From: Lacrimispora amygdalina
GTDB lineage: Bacteria; Bacillota; Clostridia; Lachnospirales; Lachnospiraceae
Length of the DNA: 64,000 nucleotides
NCBI RefSeq assembly: GCF_900205965.1
Contig: NZ_OAOF01000003.1
Span: 310,001 to 374,000, forward strand
Reading direction: 5' to 3'
Below the pieces are notes generated by a model that had not been told where the DNA came from, did no database searches, and was given only the letters and a program-made list of their open reading frames with translations. Positions within the stretch are counted from its first letter, which is position 1. Each line of letters begins with the position of its first letter. The translations under genes and the position numbers were made by a program. Positions 17,578 to 27,021 of this stretch are shown here, piece after piece.

Positions 17578-19155
17578 ATGGAAAATATTTCATCAAATAG
17601 ATTAAAAAGAAATAACTTGGCGTCAATAATTTATGTTTGCATTATATTAGGTGTTTTCCCATTAGTTTTTCATGATTATTATTTTGATATGCTAACATTT
17701 AAGTATCAATTTTATTATAGTATAACTTCAATATATTTGTGTTTTATAATTGTTAATAATATTGCAGATGCATTTATGAACAAGAGAATGAAATTTACCT
17801 ATCATAATATATTTAAAAAATTAACTATGCCAGAATTAAGCATATTATTTTTTTTAATTATAGCTATATTATCAACCATACAATCAGATTTTTTTTATGA
17901 ATCATTTTGGGGAAATGAAGGTAGATACACAGGACTTTTTACTTTGATTTTGTATGCGATTGGTACATTGTTTATAATAAGGTACTTGCATTTTAAAAAC
18001 TGGATATTATATTTGTTTCTTTTTTCTGGCTTTCTAGTATGTTGTCTTGGAATAACAGATTATTATAAACTAGATATTTTGGGTTTTAAAGTTAACATAG
18101 CACCTACTCAATACAATATGTTTATGTCGACTATTGGAAACGTAAATACATATACCTCTTATGTGGCGTTAATAATGGCAGTTTCAGCGGTCATGTTCTC
18201 TACAGAAGAAACACACTGGAAAATTATATTATACTATTTTTGCATGGTTTGTAGCTTTTTTGCAATAATAATGGGACTTAGTGATAATTCATATCTTTCC
18301 CTTTTGACATTATTTGGATTCCTTCCACTATATTTGTTTGGTACTAAACGAGGTCTTAGAAGATACTTTCTTATTATAACAACATTATTAAGTGTTATAT
18401 ATATGATTATAAATATTAATAAAGCTTTTCCGGATAAGGTTTTGGAGATGCAGGGGATTATTGATCATATTCCTTTAACTGTATTAAAGGTCCTTTTGAT
18501 ATTTATGATTTGCATTACTGCCATAGCATATATTGTGAAATATTGGTTCAAAAGCGAAAACGATAATTTGGGTATGATATGGAGATATATATGGCTAGCG
18601 TTGCTGTTAGTTATAGTTGGAGTGATACTTTTTACGATGTATGATATAAATATAGCATTGAATAAAGACAGGTATGGGTCATTAACACAATACTTATTGT
18701 TTAATGATGATTGGGGAACGCATAGGGGGTTTAACTGGAGAATAGGAATGGAAAATTATAATCGTTTTTCTCCTATACATAAAATATTTGGTTACGGTCC
18801 TGATACTTATGGAATCATAACTCATTTTAATGATTATAAGGAGATGGCTGAAAAGTATAATGAAACATACGATAGCGCACATAATGAGTATTTGCAGTAC
18901 TTTATAACGATGGGACCTTTAAGTCTTATATCTTATTTAGTATTTATAGCTTCATCTATAAGAGCTTTAATAAATAAATCCAAAGATAATATTTATGCCA
19001 TTTCTATAATGTTTGCAGTTTTATGTTATTCAGTCCAAGCATTTGTTAATATTAGTGTTCCTATCGTTGCACCTATAATGTTTGTTTTGTTAGCCTCAGG
19101 GCTAGCTAAGATTAATTGGAATTTATCTGGAACCTCTAAGGAGAATCATTTTTAA
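17578..19155 (+). CDS. Wzy/O-antigen-ligase-family membrane protein
   Basis: 525 residues, about twelve membrane segments. A large outer loop near residues 370-440 holds FGYGPDTYG and DSAHNEYLQYF, the pattern of the Wzy_C/O-antigen ligase family. Such proteins polymerise lipid-linked repeat units or attach finished chains outside the membrane. It is the first gene of the capsule operon; its stop overlaps the next start (TAATG). Two other candidates of this general type occur further on (25038 and 34454), so which one polymerises and which ligates, and for which glycan, cannot be told from sequence. Confidence 0.8.
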   Translation: MENISSNRLKRNNLASIIYVCIILGVFPLVFHDYYFDMLTFKYQFYYSITSIYLCFIIVNNIADAFMNKRMKFTYHNIFKKLTMPELSILFFLIIAILSTIQSDFFYESFWGNEGRYTGLFTLILYAIGTLFIIRYLHFKNWILYLFLFSGFLVCCLGITDYYKLDILGFKVNIAPTQYNMFMSTIGNVNTYTSYVALIMAVSAVMFSTEETHWKIILYYFCMVCSFFAIIMGLSDNSYLSLLTLFGFLPLYLFGTKRGLRRYFLIITTLLSVIYMIININKAFPDKVLEMQGIIDHIPLTVLKVLLIFMICITAIAYIVKYWFKSENDNLGMIWRYIWLALLLVIVGVILFTMYDINIALNKDRYGSLTQYLLFNDDWGTHRGFNWRIGMENYNRFSPIHKIFGYGPDTYGIITHFNDYKEMAEKYNETYDSAHNEYLQYFITMGPLSLISYLVFIASSIRALINKSKDNIYAISIMFAVLCYSVQAFVNISVPIVAPIMFVLLASGLAKINWNLSGTSKENHF

Positions 19156-20552
19156 TGAAGAATTTGGAACAATATAAACGTCTGGTACGTATAACTGCAT
19201 GCCTAATCTTATATATGGTCGAGATGTTTATGTATTATTATGTTTGGTGTACATATTATAATCATTTAATGCAGATACCATATTATCGGTTGGGTAATTG
19301 GATGTTGTTTTGCGTATATGGTATTGTGTTGATAATATTTGGATATATATATGGCGGTTTTAATGTTGGTGTAACAAAAGCATCAAATTTAATATATTCT
19401 CATTTTTTGGTTAGCTTATTCAGCAATATTGTAATGTATATTATTGGTACGTTAGTTATTAAATCGTTACACACCATTTATCCATTATTAGTTCTTACAG
19501 TGGTAGAATTAGTTGTTATAATTATATGGAGTAATATAATAACAAAAGTATATCAGAAAATATATCCTCCCAGAAAGGTGCTACTTATATATGGCGATAG
19601 ACCTATTAGCGCTTTTATAGACAAGCTAAATAATAGGACTGATCGATTTGTTGTAGCAGAAACCGTAAATATACAAGATGAATTTCATGAAATAATAAAA
19701 AAAATAAACTTGTATAATGGAGTTATAATTGGTGATATACCAACAGAAAAAAGGAATAAGATCTTAAAGTATTGTTATGGCAGATCCATCAGAACCTATA
19801 CCATTCCAAAATTATCTGATATATTACTTAAAAATTCAGAGTGCCTTCATATGTTTGATACTCCATTATTCCTGTCACGAAGTAGTGCGCTGACGATAGA
19901 ACAATTATTCCTTAAAAGAATTATGGATATCATCATTTCATTAACAGCTATTATTGTTTCATCGCCGGTTATGCTAATTACAGCAATAGTCATTAAATGT
20001 TATGACCATGGTCCCATTATATTTGTCCAAGACCGTTATACAATCAATAAAAAAATTTTTAAAATATATAAATTTAGAAGTATGGTGGTTGATGCTGAAA
20101 AGAATGGGAGTGTTATTCCTGCTAAGGAAAATGACCCTAGAATTACCCCGGTCGGGAAGATTATTCGGATATTAAGAATAGATGAACTTCCCCAGTTATT
20201 TAATATACTCATGGGTCAGATGAGTTTAGTGGGACCTCGTCCAGAACGTGTGGAGCATGTACAGGAGTATAACAAAGAGATCCCAGAGTTTATATATCGT
20301 CTAAAGGTAAAAGGCGGATTAACTGGTTATGCACAGGTATATGGAAAGTATAATACTACGGCGTATGATAAATTAAAGTTGGATTTAATGTATATCGAGA
20401 ATTATTCATTATTGCTTGATATTGAAATATTATTTAAAACGGTCAAGATTCTTCTGATAAAAGATAGTACAGAGGGATTTGATGAAGAAACTTCATGCAC
20501 AATGGAAAAACAATTCAGCGAATCGAAAGAAGATAAAGAATATGATGAATGA
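19155..20552 (+). CDS. Polyprenyl phosphate sugar phosphotransferase (initiating enzyme 1)
   Basis: 465 residues. Four or five N-terminal membrane segments, a Rossmann-like middle (KVLLIYGDRPISAFIDKL), and the conserved bacterial sugar transferase domain from about 255: KRIMDIIISL, YKFRSMVVDAE, DPRITPVGKIIR, DELPQLFNILMGQMSLVGPR. This family moves a sugar phosphate from a UDP-sugar onto undecaprenyl phosphate, the first step of capsule repeat assembly at the inner membrane face. It overlaps its neighbours on both sides. A second enzyme of the same family lies at 48186; the two may start different glycans. The sugar is not predictable by eye. Confidence 0.9.
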   Translation: MKNLEQYKRLVRITACLILYMVEMFMYYYVWCTYYNHLMQIPYYRLGNWMLFCVYGIVLIIFGYIYGGFNVGVTKASNLIYSHFLVSLFSNIVMYIIGTLVIKSLHTIYPLLVLTVVELVVIIIWSNIITKVYQKIYPPRKVLLIYGDRPISAFIDKLNNRTDRFVVAETVNIQDEFHEIIKKINLYNGVIIGDIPTEKRNKILKYCYGRSIRTYTIPKLSDILLKNSECLHMFDTPLFLSRSSALTIEQLFLKRIMDIIISLTAIIVSSPVMLITAIVIKCYDHGPIIFVQDRYTINKKIFKIYKFRSMVVDAEKNGSVIPAKENDPRITPVGKIIRILRIDELPQLFNILMGQMSLVGPRPERVEHVQEYNKEIPEFIYRLKVKGGLTGYAQVYGKYNTTAYDKLKLDLMYIENYSLLLDIEILFKTVKILLIKDSTEGFDEETSCTMEKQFSESKEDKEYDE

Positions 20553-21285
20553 GTGCAAGGTTTCTATCATAACAGTATGCTATAACAGTGAGTCAGTAAT
20601 AGCAAATACAATGGAATCTGTTTTGAATCAGGATTATAGTAATATAGAGTATATTATTGTAGATGGAAAATCATCTGATAGTACTATGCAAATTATCGCT
20701 AAATTTAAAGAACGCTTTGAAAATAAAGGAATTGAGTTTAGGGCAATATCAGAGCCAGATCAGGGTATCTATGACGCGATGAATAAAGGAATATCAATGG
20801 CAACCGGTGATCTGATCGGGTTAATCAATAGTGGTGATTGGTATGAAAGCTGTGCAGTCAGTACTATGATAGAGTATTATATAAAGTATGGATTTGATAT
20901 GTTTTATGCAGATATTAGAATCTTGCGTAAAGGCAAAACGATGATAAAAAAAGCTAAGCTGCAGAATTATGTAACTTCGCGGGACTGGAATCACCCCACC
21001 ACATTTATTACAAAAGAAACATATCAGAATTTCAGATATGCATGCCGGGGAATTTATGATGACTGGGACTTGATTTTAAGAATCAGGCGAAGTGGGCGTA
21101 AGATCGTTATCTGCAATAAGGTTTTAGCTAACTTTACATTTGGGGGTATCAGCAATAGAAAGAACGTAAAAGATGCCTGGAGACGTTTTAATGAGCGATA
21201 TAAGATATACCGGGATAATGGCTATAGCAAATGGTATATATTTGAGTGTTTATTGATGGAAACCGTTAAATACTTTGCAGCCTGA
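20542..21285 (+). CDS. GT2 family glycosyltransferase
   Basis: 247 residues. GT2 opening VSIITVCYNSE, VDGKSSDSTM, EPDQGIYDAMNKGI and LINSGDWY (the DxD-equivalent region) are all present, the pattern of WcaA-like enzymes. It adds one sugar to the lipid-linked repeat in the cytoplasm. The start is taken at 20542 or 20545, overlapping the previous stop, because the longer frame runs deep into that gene; the ribosome binding site is weak, so coupling to upstream translation is likely. Donor and acceptor are unknown. Confidence 0.85.
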   Translation: MMNECKVSIITVCYNSESVIANTMESVLNQDYSNIEYIIVDGKSSDSTMQIIAKFKERFENKGIEFRAISEPDQGIYDAMNKGISMATGDLIGLINSGDWYESCAVSTMIEYYIKYGFDMFYADIRILRKGKTMIKKAKLQNYVTSRDWNHPTTFITKETYQNFRYACRGIYDDWDLILRIRRSGRKIVICNKVLANFTFGGISNRKNVKDAWRRFNERYKIYRDNGYSKWYIFECLLMETVKYFAA

Positions 21286-21298
21286 TGAGGAGGACAAG

Positions 21299-22396
21299 AT
21301 GACAGTAGGAGTGGATTTATCATTTATACGCCCAGATCACACAAATGGTGGTACGGAGTCTTGTATAAAAAATCTGATACGTGGCTGGATTATTAATGGA
21401 AAAATAAAAGAATTTATTTTTTTTGTTCATGAAGATATACACAAGGATTATAAAATGCTATTTCCGGAATGTCGCTTTATTTGTTATCGGATGGGAGGAA
21501 GCCATAAAGTAAGAACAACATGGTTTCAGACATTTATATTGCCTCGGCTTGTAAAAAAGTACAAGATTGATGTGCTATATTATCCAACCTACACCAGTGG
21601 ATATTACCGCATCTTAGGCGTTCCTGTAGTGGTTAATCCTCACGATATTCAATATAAATTTTATCCGGAATATTTTTCTTTTCTTAAACGCTGGTATCTT
21701 AATTTGGGATATTCGCATTCTTTAAAAAAAGCGGATAGAATCATAGCGATATCTAATTACGTAAAGGATAGTTTACTTGAATTTTATGGTGATCAATGCG
21801 GAGATAAGATTCAGACAGTTTATGATCCAGTTGATTTTGACAGAAATCAGTCAATTCAGCCGAAGGGGATATCCCAGCCATATATATTAAGTGTTTCCTC
21901 TATCCAGAAACATAAGAATATGATAACATTAGTGCGAGCATTTGAGAGAATTCATGCTAAGATTCCACATCAGTTGGTTATTGTAGGATGTAAAGGGAAT
22001 GGAATGGAGAAAATACAGGAATATCTGAAGGAAAAGAATATCTCAGATCGAATACTCTTTACTGATTATATTAAAAGTGAAGAGCTTGATTGGCTTTATG
22101 AAAACTGCAGTTTGTATGTGACGACTTCACTATATGAGGGGTTTGGAATGACGCCTATTGAAGCGATGGGAAGAGGTAAACCAACCATATCTTCTAAGTC
22201 TACCTCCCTGCCGGAGGTTACACGTAACAAGGCGTTTTATTACGAGCCGGCAGAAGATGATCGTGTCTTATCTGAATTAATGTTAGAGGTTATAGAAAAA
22301 GGCTTTAATCTTAACAATGCGAAAGAATTAATTGACTGTTATGACAAAAGCATTATATCAGCTCAACTATATAAGGTGTTTGAGGATTTATTATGA
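21299..22396 (+). CDS. GT4 family glycosyltransferase
   Basis: 365 residues, GT-B fold. N-terminal GVDLSFIRPDHTNGGTES, central SVSSIQKHKNM, and the GT4 donor site LYEGFGMTPIEAMGRGKP with an EX7E-like arrangement near residues 275-285. The start at 21299 has GAGGAGG about 6 bases upstream. It overlaps the next gene by 4 bases (ATGA). Sequence style resembles mannosyl- and other hexosyltransferases of capsule loci, but the specific sugar is not assigned. Confidence 0.87.
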   Translation: MTVGVDLSFIRPDHTNGGTESCIKNLIRGWIINGKIKEFIFFVHEDIHKDYKMLFPECRFICYRMGGSHKVRTTWFQTFILPRLVKKYKIDVLYYPTYTSGYYRILGVPVVVNPHDIQYKFYPEYFSFLKRWYLNLGYSHSLKKADRIIAISNYVKDSLLEFYGDQCGDKIQTVYDPVDFDRNQSIQPKGISQPYILSVSSIQKHKNMITLVRAFERIHAKIPHQLVIVGCKGNGMEKIQEYLKEKNISDRILFTDYIKSEELDWLYENCSLYVTTSLYEGFGMTPIEAMGRGKPTISSKSTSLPEVTRNKAFYYEPAEDDRVLSELMLEVIEKGFNLNNAKELIDCYDKSIISAQLYKVFEDLL

Positions 22397-23505
22397 AGAT
22401 ACTATACTTAAACAATATCCCATCTCCATACCGAGTTGATTTTTTTAATGAGTTAGGAAAGCATTGTCAACTTACCGTTCTGTTTGAACGGCCAAACGCT
22501 TCAGACAGGGACAAGCGGTGGAAGGCAGAAGAAATCCGTAATTTTAAAGGTGTATTTTTGAAAGGAAAAAAAATAGGAACTGATGCAAGTTTTTGCCCAG
22601 GAGTGATCCAATACTTAAAAAAAGATTATGATGCGATCATTTTAGGGGGATACTCATCTCCGACTTATATGTTTGCCATGGAATATATGAAGCTTCGCAA
22701 AATCCCTTTCTTTATGAATGCAGATGGAGGTTTTATTAAGTCTGATACCTGGTTTATAAGAAAAATCAAAACGCATTATATTGGGTTAGCATCAGCATGG
22801 TTGAGCAGTGGTGGGGAGACAGATAAGTATCTGAAGTATTACGGAGCTGACGCTGATTATATATATCAATATTCGTTTTCATCTGTATCAGAAAAGCAAG
22901 TGTCACATCCGAATGAAGAAGAAAAGCGATGCTTAAAAGCGCAGTTAGGGATAATGGAGAGCAAAGTTGCTATTGCTGTAGGACAGTACATCCCGCGTAA
23001 AGGATTTGACTATTTGATTCAGGCAGCAGGAAAGATCCCAAAAGAATATGGCGTATTATTAATCGGAGGCCATGCGGGAGCAGAGTATAGTAAATTAAGA
23101 GATATGAGTTCTGCATCAAATGTACACTTTCTGGACTTTATGAAAAAAGAACAATTGAGTTTATATTATAGAGCTGCCGATATTTTTGTGTTTCCGACGA
23201 GAGAAGATATATGGGGACTGGTGCTTAATGAAGCGATGTCATATGGTCTGCCGTGCGTGGCTTCTGTAAAAGCAAATGCTTCTATTGAGTTGATTGAAGA
23301 GGATAAAAATGGTTATCTGATTGACCCTGAAAACGTAGATCTTATGGCAGAGCGAATGTTGAGGTTGTTCCAGGATGATAAGAAGCGTATCTGGATGGGA
23401 GCAAACGCTCTAAAAATAGCTCATAACTTTACAATTGAGAAAATGGCGCTGCAGCATATTGATATTATAAATAAATGGAAAAAATGCATGAATGGAGGAT
23501 CTTGA
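22393..23505 (+). CDS. GT4 family glycosyltransferase
   Basis: 370 residues. Opens YLNNIPSPYRVDFFNEL, the start of a GT-B N-lobe acceptor domain, and carries AVGQYIPRKGFDYLI and FPTREDIWGLVLNEAMSYG in the C-lobe, the GT4 donor-binding part. It overlaps the previous gene by 4 bases and the following flippase frame slightly, indicating one tightly coupled operon. Likely adds a sugar to the lipid-linked capsule unit. Confidence 0.87.
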   Translation: MKILYLNNIPSPYRVDFFNELGKHCQLTVLFERPNASDRDKRWKAEEIRNFKGVFLKGKKIGTDASFCPGVIQYLKKDYDAIILGGYSSPTYMFAMEYMKLRKIPFFMNADGGFIKSDTWFIRKIKTHYIGLASAWLSSGGETDKYLKYYGADADYIYQYSFSSVSEKQVSHPNEEEKRCLKAQLGIMESKVAIAVGQYIPRKGFDYLIQAAGKIPKEYGVLLIGGHAGAEYSKLRDMSSASNVHFLDFMKKEQLSLYYRAADIFVFPTREDIWGLVLNEAMSYGLPCVASVKANASIELIEEDKNGYLIDPENVDLMAERMLRLFQDDKKRIWMGANALKIAHNFTIEKMALQHIDIINKWKKCMNGGS

Positions 23506-23506
23506 C

Positions 23507-25036
23507 ATGCAAAGAACCAAAAGATCCATAACAAATGTATTTGTCACATTATCAACAAATGCCATTATATTAGTGACAGCATTTATCGTTCAAAAGATAC
23601 TAATCATGAAATTAGGCTCCGATTACAATGGTATTAATGGTCTGTTTACCAGTGTCATATCTATGATGTCATTAACAGACCTTGGCATTGGGAGCGCGAT
23701 AATCTATCACTTGTATCGTCCGGCAGCTAATGCTGATTATGATGTTATCTGTTCGTTATTGAGATTTTATAGAAACAGCTATATCTTAATTTCAATTGTA
23801 GTTTTAATAATAGGCTGTGTACTTTTGGGTTTCATCCCAGTAATTGTTGGGAATGTTGTTATTAACGATAATATATATTTGATTTTCTTGCTTTTTTTAT
23901 TTGACTGCCTGGTATCTTACTTTCTTTCCTATAAGAAATCACTGTTATATGCTTATCAGTTAAATTATGTATTAGATGGAATCCACTTTATTTATTATAT
24001 ATTACAAAATGCAGCACAGATCTTTGTTCTTGTGTATTTTCAAAGTTTCATACTGTTTCTATTATTAAAGACCATATGTAAAATTATAGAGAATATAACA
24101 ATATCAGTGTATATCAAAAAGCATTATTCTTTTACTGGGAACAGGCAGGTACTGCCTTTAGCGAATGATATAAGAAATGATATTTTTAAAAAGATAAAAG
24201 CTTTACTCTTTCACCGTTTGGGAAGGTTATTTATAACAGGAAGTGACAGTCTGGTAATAACAGGAGTATTAGGGATTCTGCAAATGAGTCTGTATACTAA
24301 TTATCATTTGATTATAGGAGGAATAACTGCACTATTGAATAAGGTTTTTGAAACACTTACTTCAAGCGTTGGGAATTTTTTACTGGATAGTAATAAAAGT
24401 GAAAGATATGAAACATATCGAAAGATTGATTTTTTGAATTTTTGGTTTTTTGGTTGTGTGTCGGTTGTTCTTTATTCAGTTATGCAGCCGTTTATTTGTT
24501 TGTGGGTTGGAGAAAAGTATCTCTTTGGAAATATTACACTATTTTTCCTAGTAGTTAATTTTTATCAGGAGGGGATGAGAGCTTCTATACTTACATTTAA
24601 GGATGCTGCCGGGATTTATCATGAGGACCGGTACATACCAGTGATAGAAGCATCATTAAATGTAATCATTTCGTTGGTATTGGCGCATCAGATAGGGATT
24701 ACAGGGGTATTCATTGGAACCATTGTTAGTTCAGGGATTGTATATTTTTACAGTTACCCCAAATATGTATGCAAACCTTTATTCAATATGAGTTGGTTGG
24801 ACTATATTCGTCAAACACTAAAACATCTCATGACTGTTGTTTTTTGTATGTGGATGGTTCAGTTTGGGATATCCATGATACCGATAGGAAATCTAATGGT
24901 AACAATTATTTTTTCTGGTCTGATATCAATAGGAATCTTTCATGCTTTCTTGATTGCTTTTTTTGGAAGGGGCAGTGAAATGAAATATTTTTGGAACATA
25001 CTTATGAAATTTATTAAGAGACAGAAAGAGGTGTAG
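23507..25036 (+). CDS. Polysaccharide flippase, Wzx-like (copy 1)
   Basis: 509 residues, twelve to fourteen membrane segments, polysaccharide-synthesis family of the MATE/MOP superfamily. The N-terminus RSITNVFVTLS and the GINGLFTSVISM segment recur in changed form in the second flippase at 36635, so the two are homologues. Flippases carry undecaprenyl-linked repeat units across the membrane. The start at 23507 has GGAGG 8 bases upstream; the frame to 23492 includes that site. It is followed by a polymerase candidate 2 bases after its stop. Confidence 0.85.
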   Translation: MQRTKRSITNVFVTLSTNAIILVTAFIVQKILIMKLGSDYNGINGLFTSVISMMSLTDLGIGSAIIYHLYRPAANADYDVICSLLRFYRNSYILISIVVLIIGCVLLGFIPVIVGNVVINDNIYLIFLLFLFDCLVSYFLSYKKSLLYAYQLNYVLDGIHFIYYILQNAAQIFVLVYFQSFILFLLLKTICKIIENITISVYIKKHYSFTGNRQVLPLANDIRNDIFKKIKALLFHRLGRLFITGSDSLVITGVLGILQMSLYTNYHLIIGGITALLNKVFETLTSSVGNFLLDSNKSERYETYRKIDFLNFWFFGCVSVVLYSVMQPFICLWVGEKYLFGNITLFFLVVNFYQEGMRASILTFKDAAGIYHEDRYIPVIEASLNVIISLVLAHQIGITGVFIGTIVSSGIVYFYSYPKYVCKPLFNMSWLDYIRQTLKHLMTVVFCMWMVQFGISMIPIGNLMVTIIFSGLISIGIFHAFLIAFFGRGSEMKYFWNILMKFIKRQKEV

Positions 25037-25037
25037 T

Positions 25038-26171
25038 ATGTTTGGGAAATTAAGAAGTCAATTTAAACCATATAAAGATTGGTTTTTTATGGCATACTTT
25101 TTGCCACTGGCTGGTTGTGTGGCAATGGGAATATCATCGGATCATATTATTTATAAATTATGTTTTTTATTGGGTCTAGTATTTTTGGCAGTAAAAGTAT
25201 GGTTGACAGATTATGAGAAGTATGAAATCATTATTATGATGTTGTTTATAGCATTGTTAGGTTATGTTTTTTTTAGGACTAGAGAAAAATCTTTGATTAT
25301 AACTACTATCACTATATTTGGCTGCAAGGATGTAGATACCAGAAGAGCGCTTAAGTATACATTATTTGTATACATAATAGGAGTGACGGTTCGTATGGGA
25401 CTTTCTTGGTTGAAAATATTACCAGGAAAATATTTCACGGCATCAAAAAGTGGAATAAGGCAGATAATTTATGATTTTGGTTTCTCTAACCCTAACAGTG
25501 CTTACAACCATATTTTGATGATAAGCTTAATGGTTGTGGCAGTTTATAAAAATAAAATAAAGTGGTATCATTATATTCTGATGTCTTTCGCCATGGTTGC
25601 ATTTTATAATATGTTTTTTAGTCGCACCGGAATTTTAACGTATATTATACTATGTGTATTTTTGCTTATGCTATTTACTGTGAATAGCAATAAAGTTAGA
25701 AAAGTGTTGGGGTTGTTGTACTTGTTCATACCATTATGTATAGCATCTCTAAGTTGTGTATTTTTATTGATGTATCGGAAGCATTTTGCTTATCTAGATA
25801 ATCTAAATCAATACCTCACTAGAAGAATAGAACTGTCTTATAATGCAGTATGTGTTTCAGGTATTAATTTTTTTGGGTCTATAGATAAATCATGGAAACA
25901 ACAATATTATGTTGACAATGCGTATATTAACCTTCTAATAAATTTTGGTGTTCTTATTTTTATAATTTGTATTTTAAGTTATTTAGTAAGTGCTTTTTAT
26001 TATTGGAAAAATCAAGAGTATTATGTTTTAATTCTATTAGCAACCATGTCAATATATGCATTTATGGAATATTCACCTGTTAATATAACCTGGAATCCTA
26101 TTCTTTTATATATTGCTGATGGTATTTTTAAAACTTATAGGACACAGAATGTAATATCTCATTATGATTAG
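25038..26171 (+). CDS. Wzy-like capsule polymerase candidate
   Basis: 377 residues, about ten membrane segments. FGFSNPNSAYN near residues 150-160 and FFSRTGILTY near 195-205 are the loop motifs often seen in Wzy polymerases of Gram-positive capsule loci. It would join repeat units at the outer face. AGAGGTG precedes the ATG. It is the last gene of the first module: an 850-base gene-free stretch follows. Wzy proteins vary greatly, so this is a call by topology and context. Confidence 0.7.
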   Translation: MFGKLRSQFKPYKDWFFMAYFLPLAGCVAMGISSDHIIYKLCFLLGLVFLAVKVWLTDYEKYEIIIMMLFIALLGYVFFRTREKSLIITTITIFGCKDVDTRRALKYTLFVYIIGVTVRMGLSWLKILPGKYFTASKSGIRQIIYDFGFSNPNSAYNHILMISLMVVAVYKNKIKWYHYILMSFAMVAFYNMFFSRTGILTYIILCVFLLMLFTVNSNKVRKVLGLLYLFIPLCIASLSCVFLLMYRKHFAYLDNLNQYLTRRIELSYNAVCVSGINFFGSIDKSWKQQYYVDNAYINLLINFGVLIFIICILSYLVSAFYYWKNQEYYVLILLATMSIYAFMEYSPVNITWNPILLYIADGIFKTYRTQNVISHYD

Positions 26172-26949
26172 AAAAGTGGTCTTTGGCTAAGATTTATTAA
26201 TTATTATTTTTTGATTCAATTTTTAATTGCTATTTTGGGAGTGTTAATTTCTTGTCGTAACGTGTAGTCTTTTAATATTATTAGGATTTTGGCTAAAGAC
26301 CCAAAGCAGGAACTCAATAATTATGATGTAGGGATAAATGACTAAGGTTAATAAAAAAATATCATTTAATCAATTCGATGGAATTCGTTATATTATTACG
26401 AGAGTTATGTATATAACAGTGATCGTAGAAATAACGAGAGGTAGGAGGGCGAATGAAAGAAATGAAGAGATTGCTAGAATATGCCCATTAGATTATATCT
26501 AATATGGTATTAAAGTGTCATTTGTTAGTGGAACCAGCGAAAGGTTTTCTAAACTTATCTAAAGCAACTGCCATTTGCAAAATATCGGTTTACAGTGAGT
26601 ATTATAGAAGCTAAGCGTAAATCATGGAATTACTTCATAGAAAATGTCAATAGTATGAATGGAGGCTCAGGAGAGCCTGAGTTTAGAAAATCAATAAGCT
26701 GGGTTGCATAAATAAGTGGGTATCATACTTGGTTGAAGTTATTGTTACAGTTAAAAAGGTCAGTAGCCAAGTTTATGTCTTATCCAAAAGTACGGAGTAG
26801 GTCCATTTTCTTGAAGATAAAGAAAGAGAGCCAAGTTTGATGAACATAGGAAAGTATGGCAAAATAATAAAGAAAATTTGAATTTATTATATATGAGAAT
26901 TAAAAAAATATAAATTTCCCGTACTAATACAAATACGTACTTTAATTAA
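26172..26949. other. Gene-free stretch with decayed sequence
   Basis: No open frame of note. At 26444-26451 a good ribosome site (TAGGAGGG) precedes ATG at 26453, but that frame hits a stop after 12 codons; reading on gives protein-like text (KGFLNLSKATAICKISVYSE) before further stops. This suggests an old gene broken by point changes. At 26178-26190 and 26287-26299 two 13-base segments form an inverted pair. Nothing else is evident. Confidence 0.4.
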
Positions 26950-26977
26950 TTTGAAACTAAGAAGTCAGAGATATAAT
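26950..26977 (+). promoter_or_regulatory. Possible promoter of the second capsule module
   Basis: TTTGAA, 16 bases, TATAAT, 44 bases before the glycosyltransferase at 27022. The spacer is slightly short; a following module without readthrough would need such a promoter. Confidence 0.5.
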
Positions 26978-27021
26978 TACAAAAAAATATTTAATTTTTC
27001 TCTGGAATAGGAGGTGATAAT

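Noticed and set aside
26661..26680. CTCAGG-AGAG-CCTGAG hairpin as a terminator
   Set aside because: A 6-bp stem without a T-run in a gene-free stretch; no gene ends close by.
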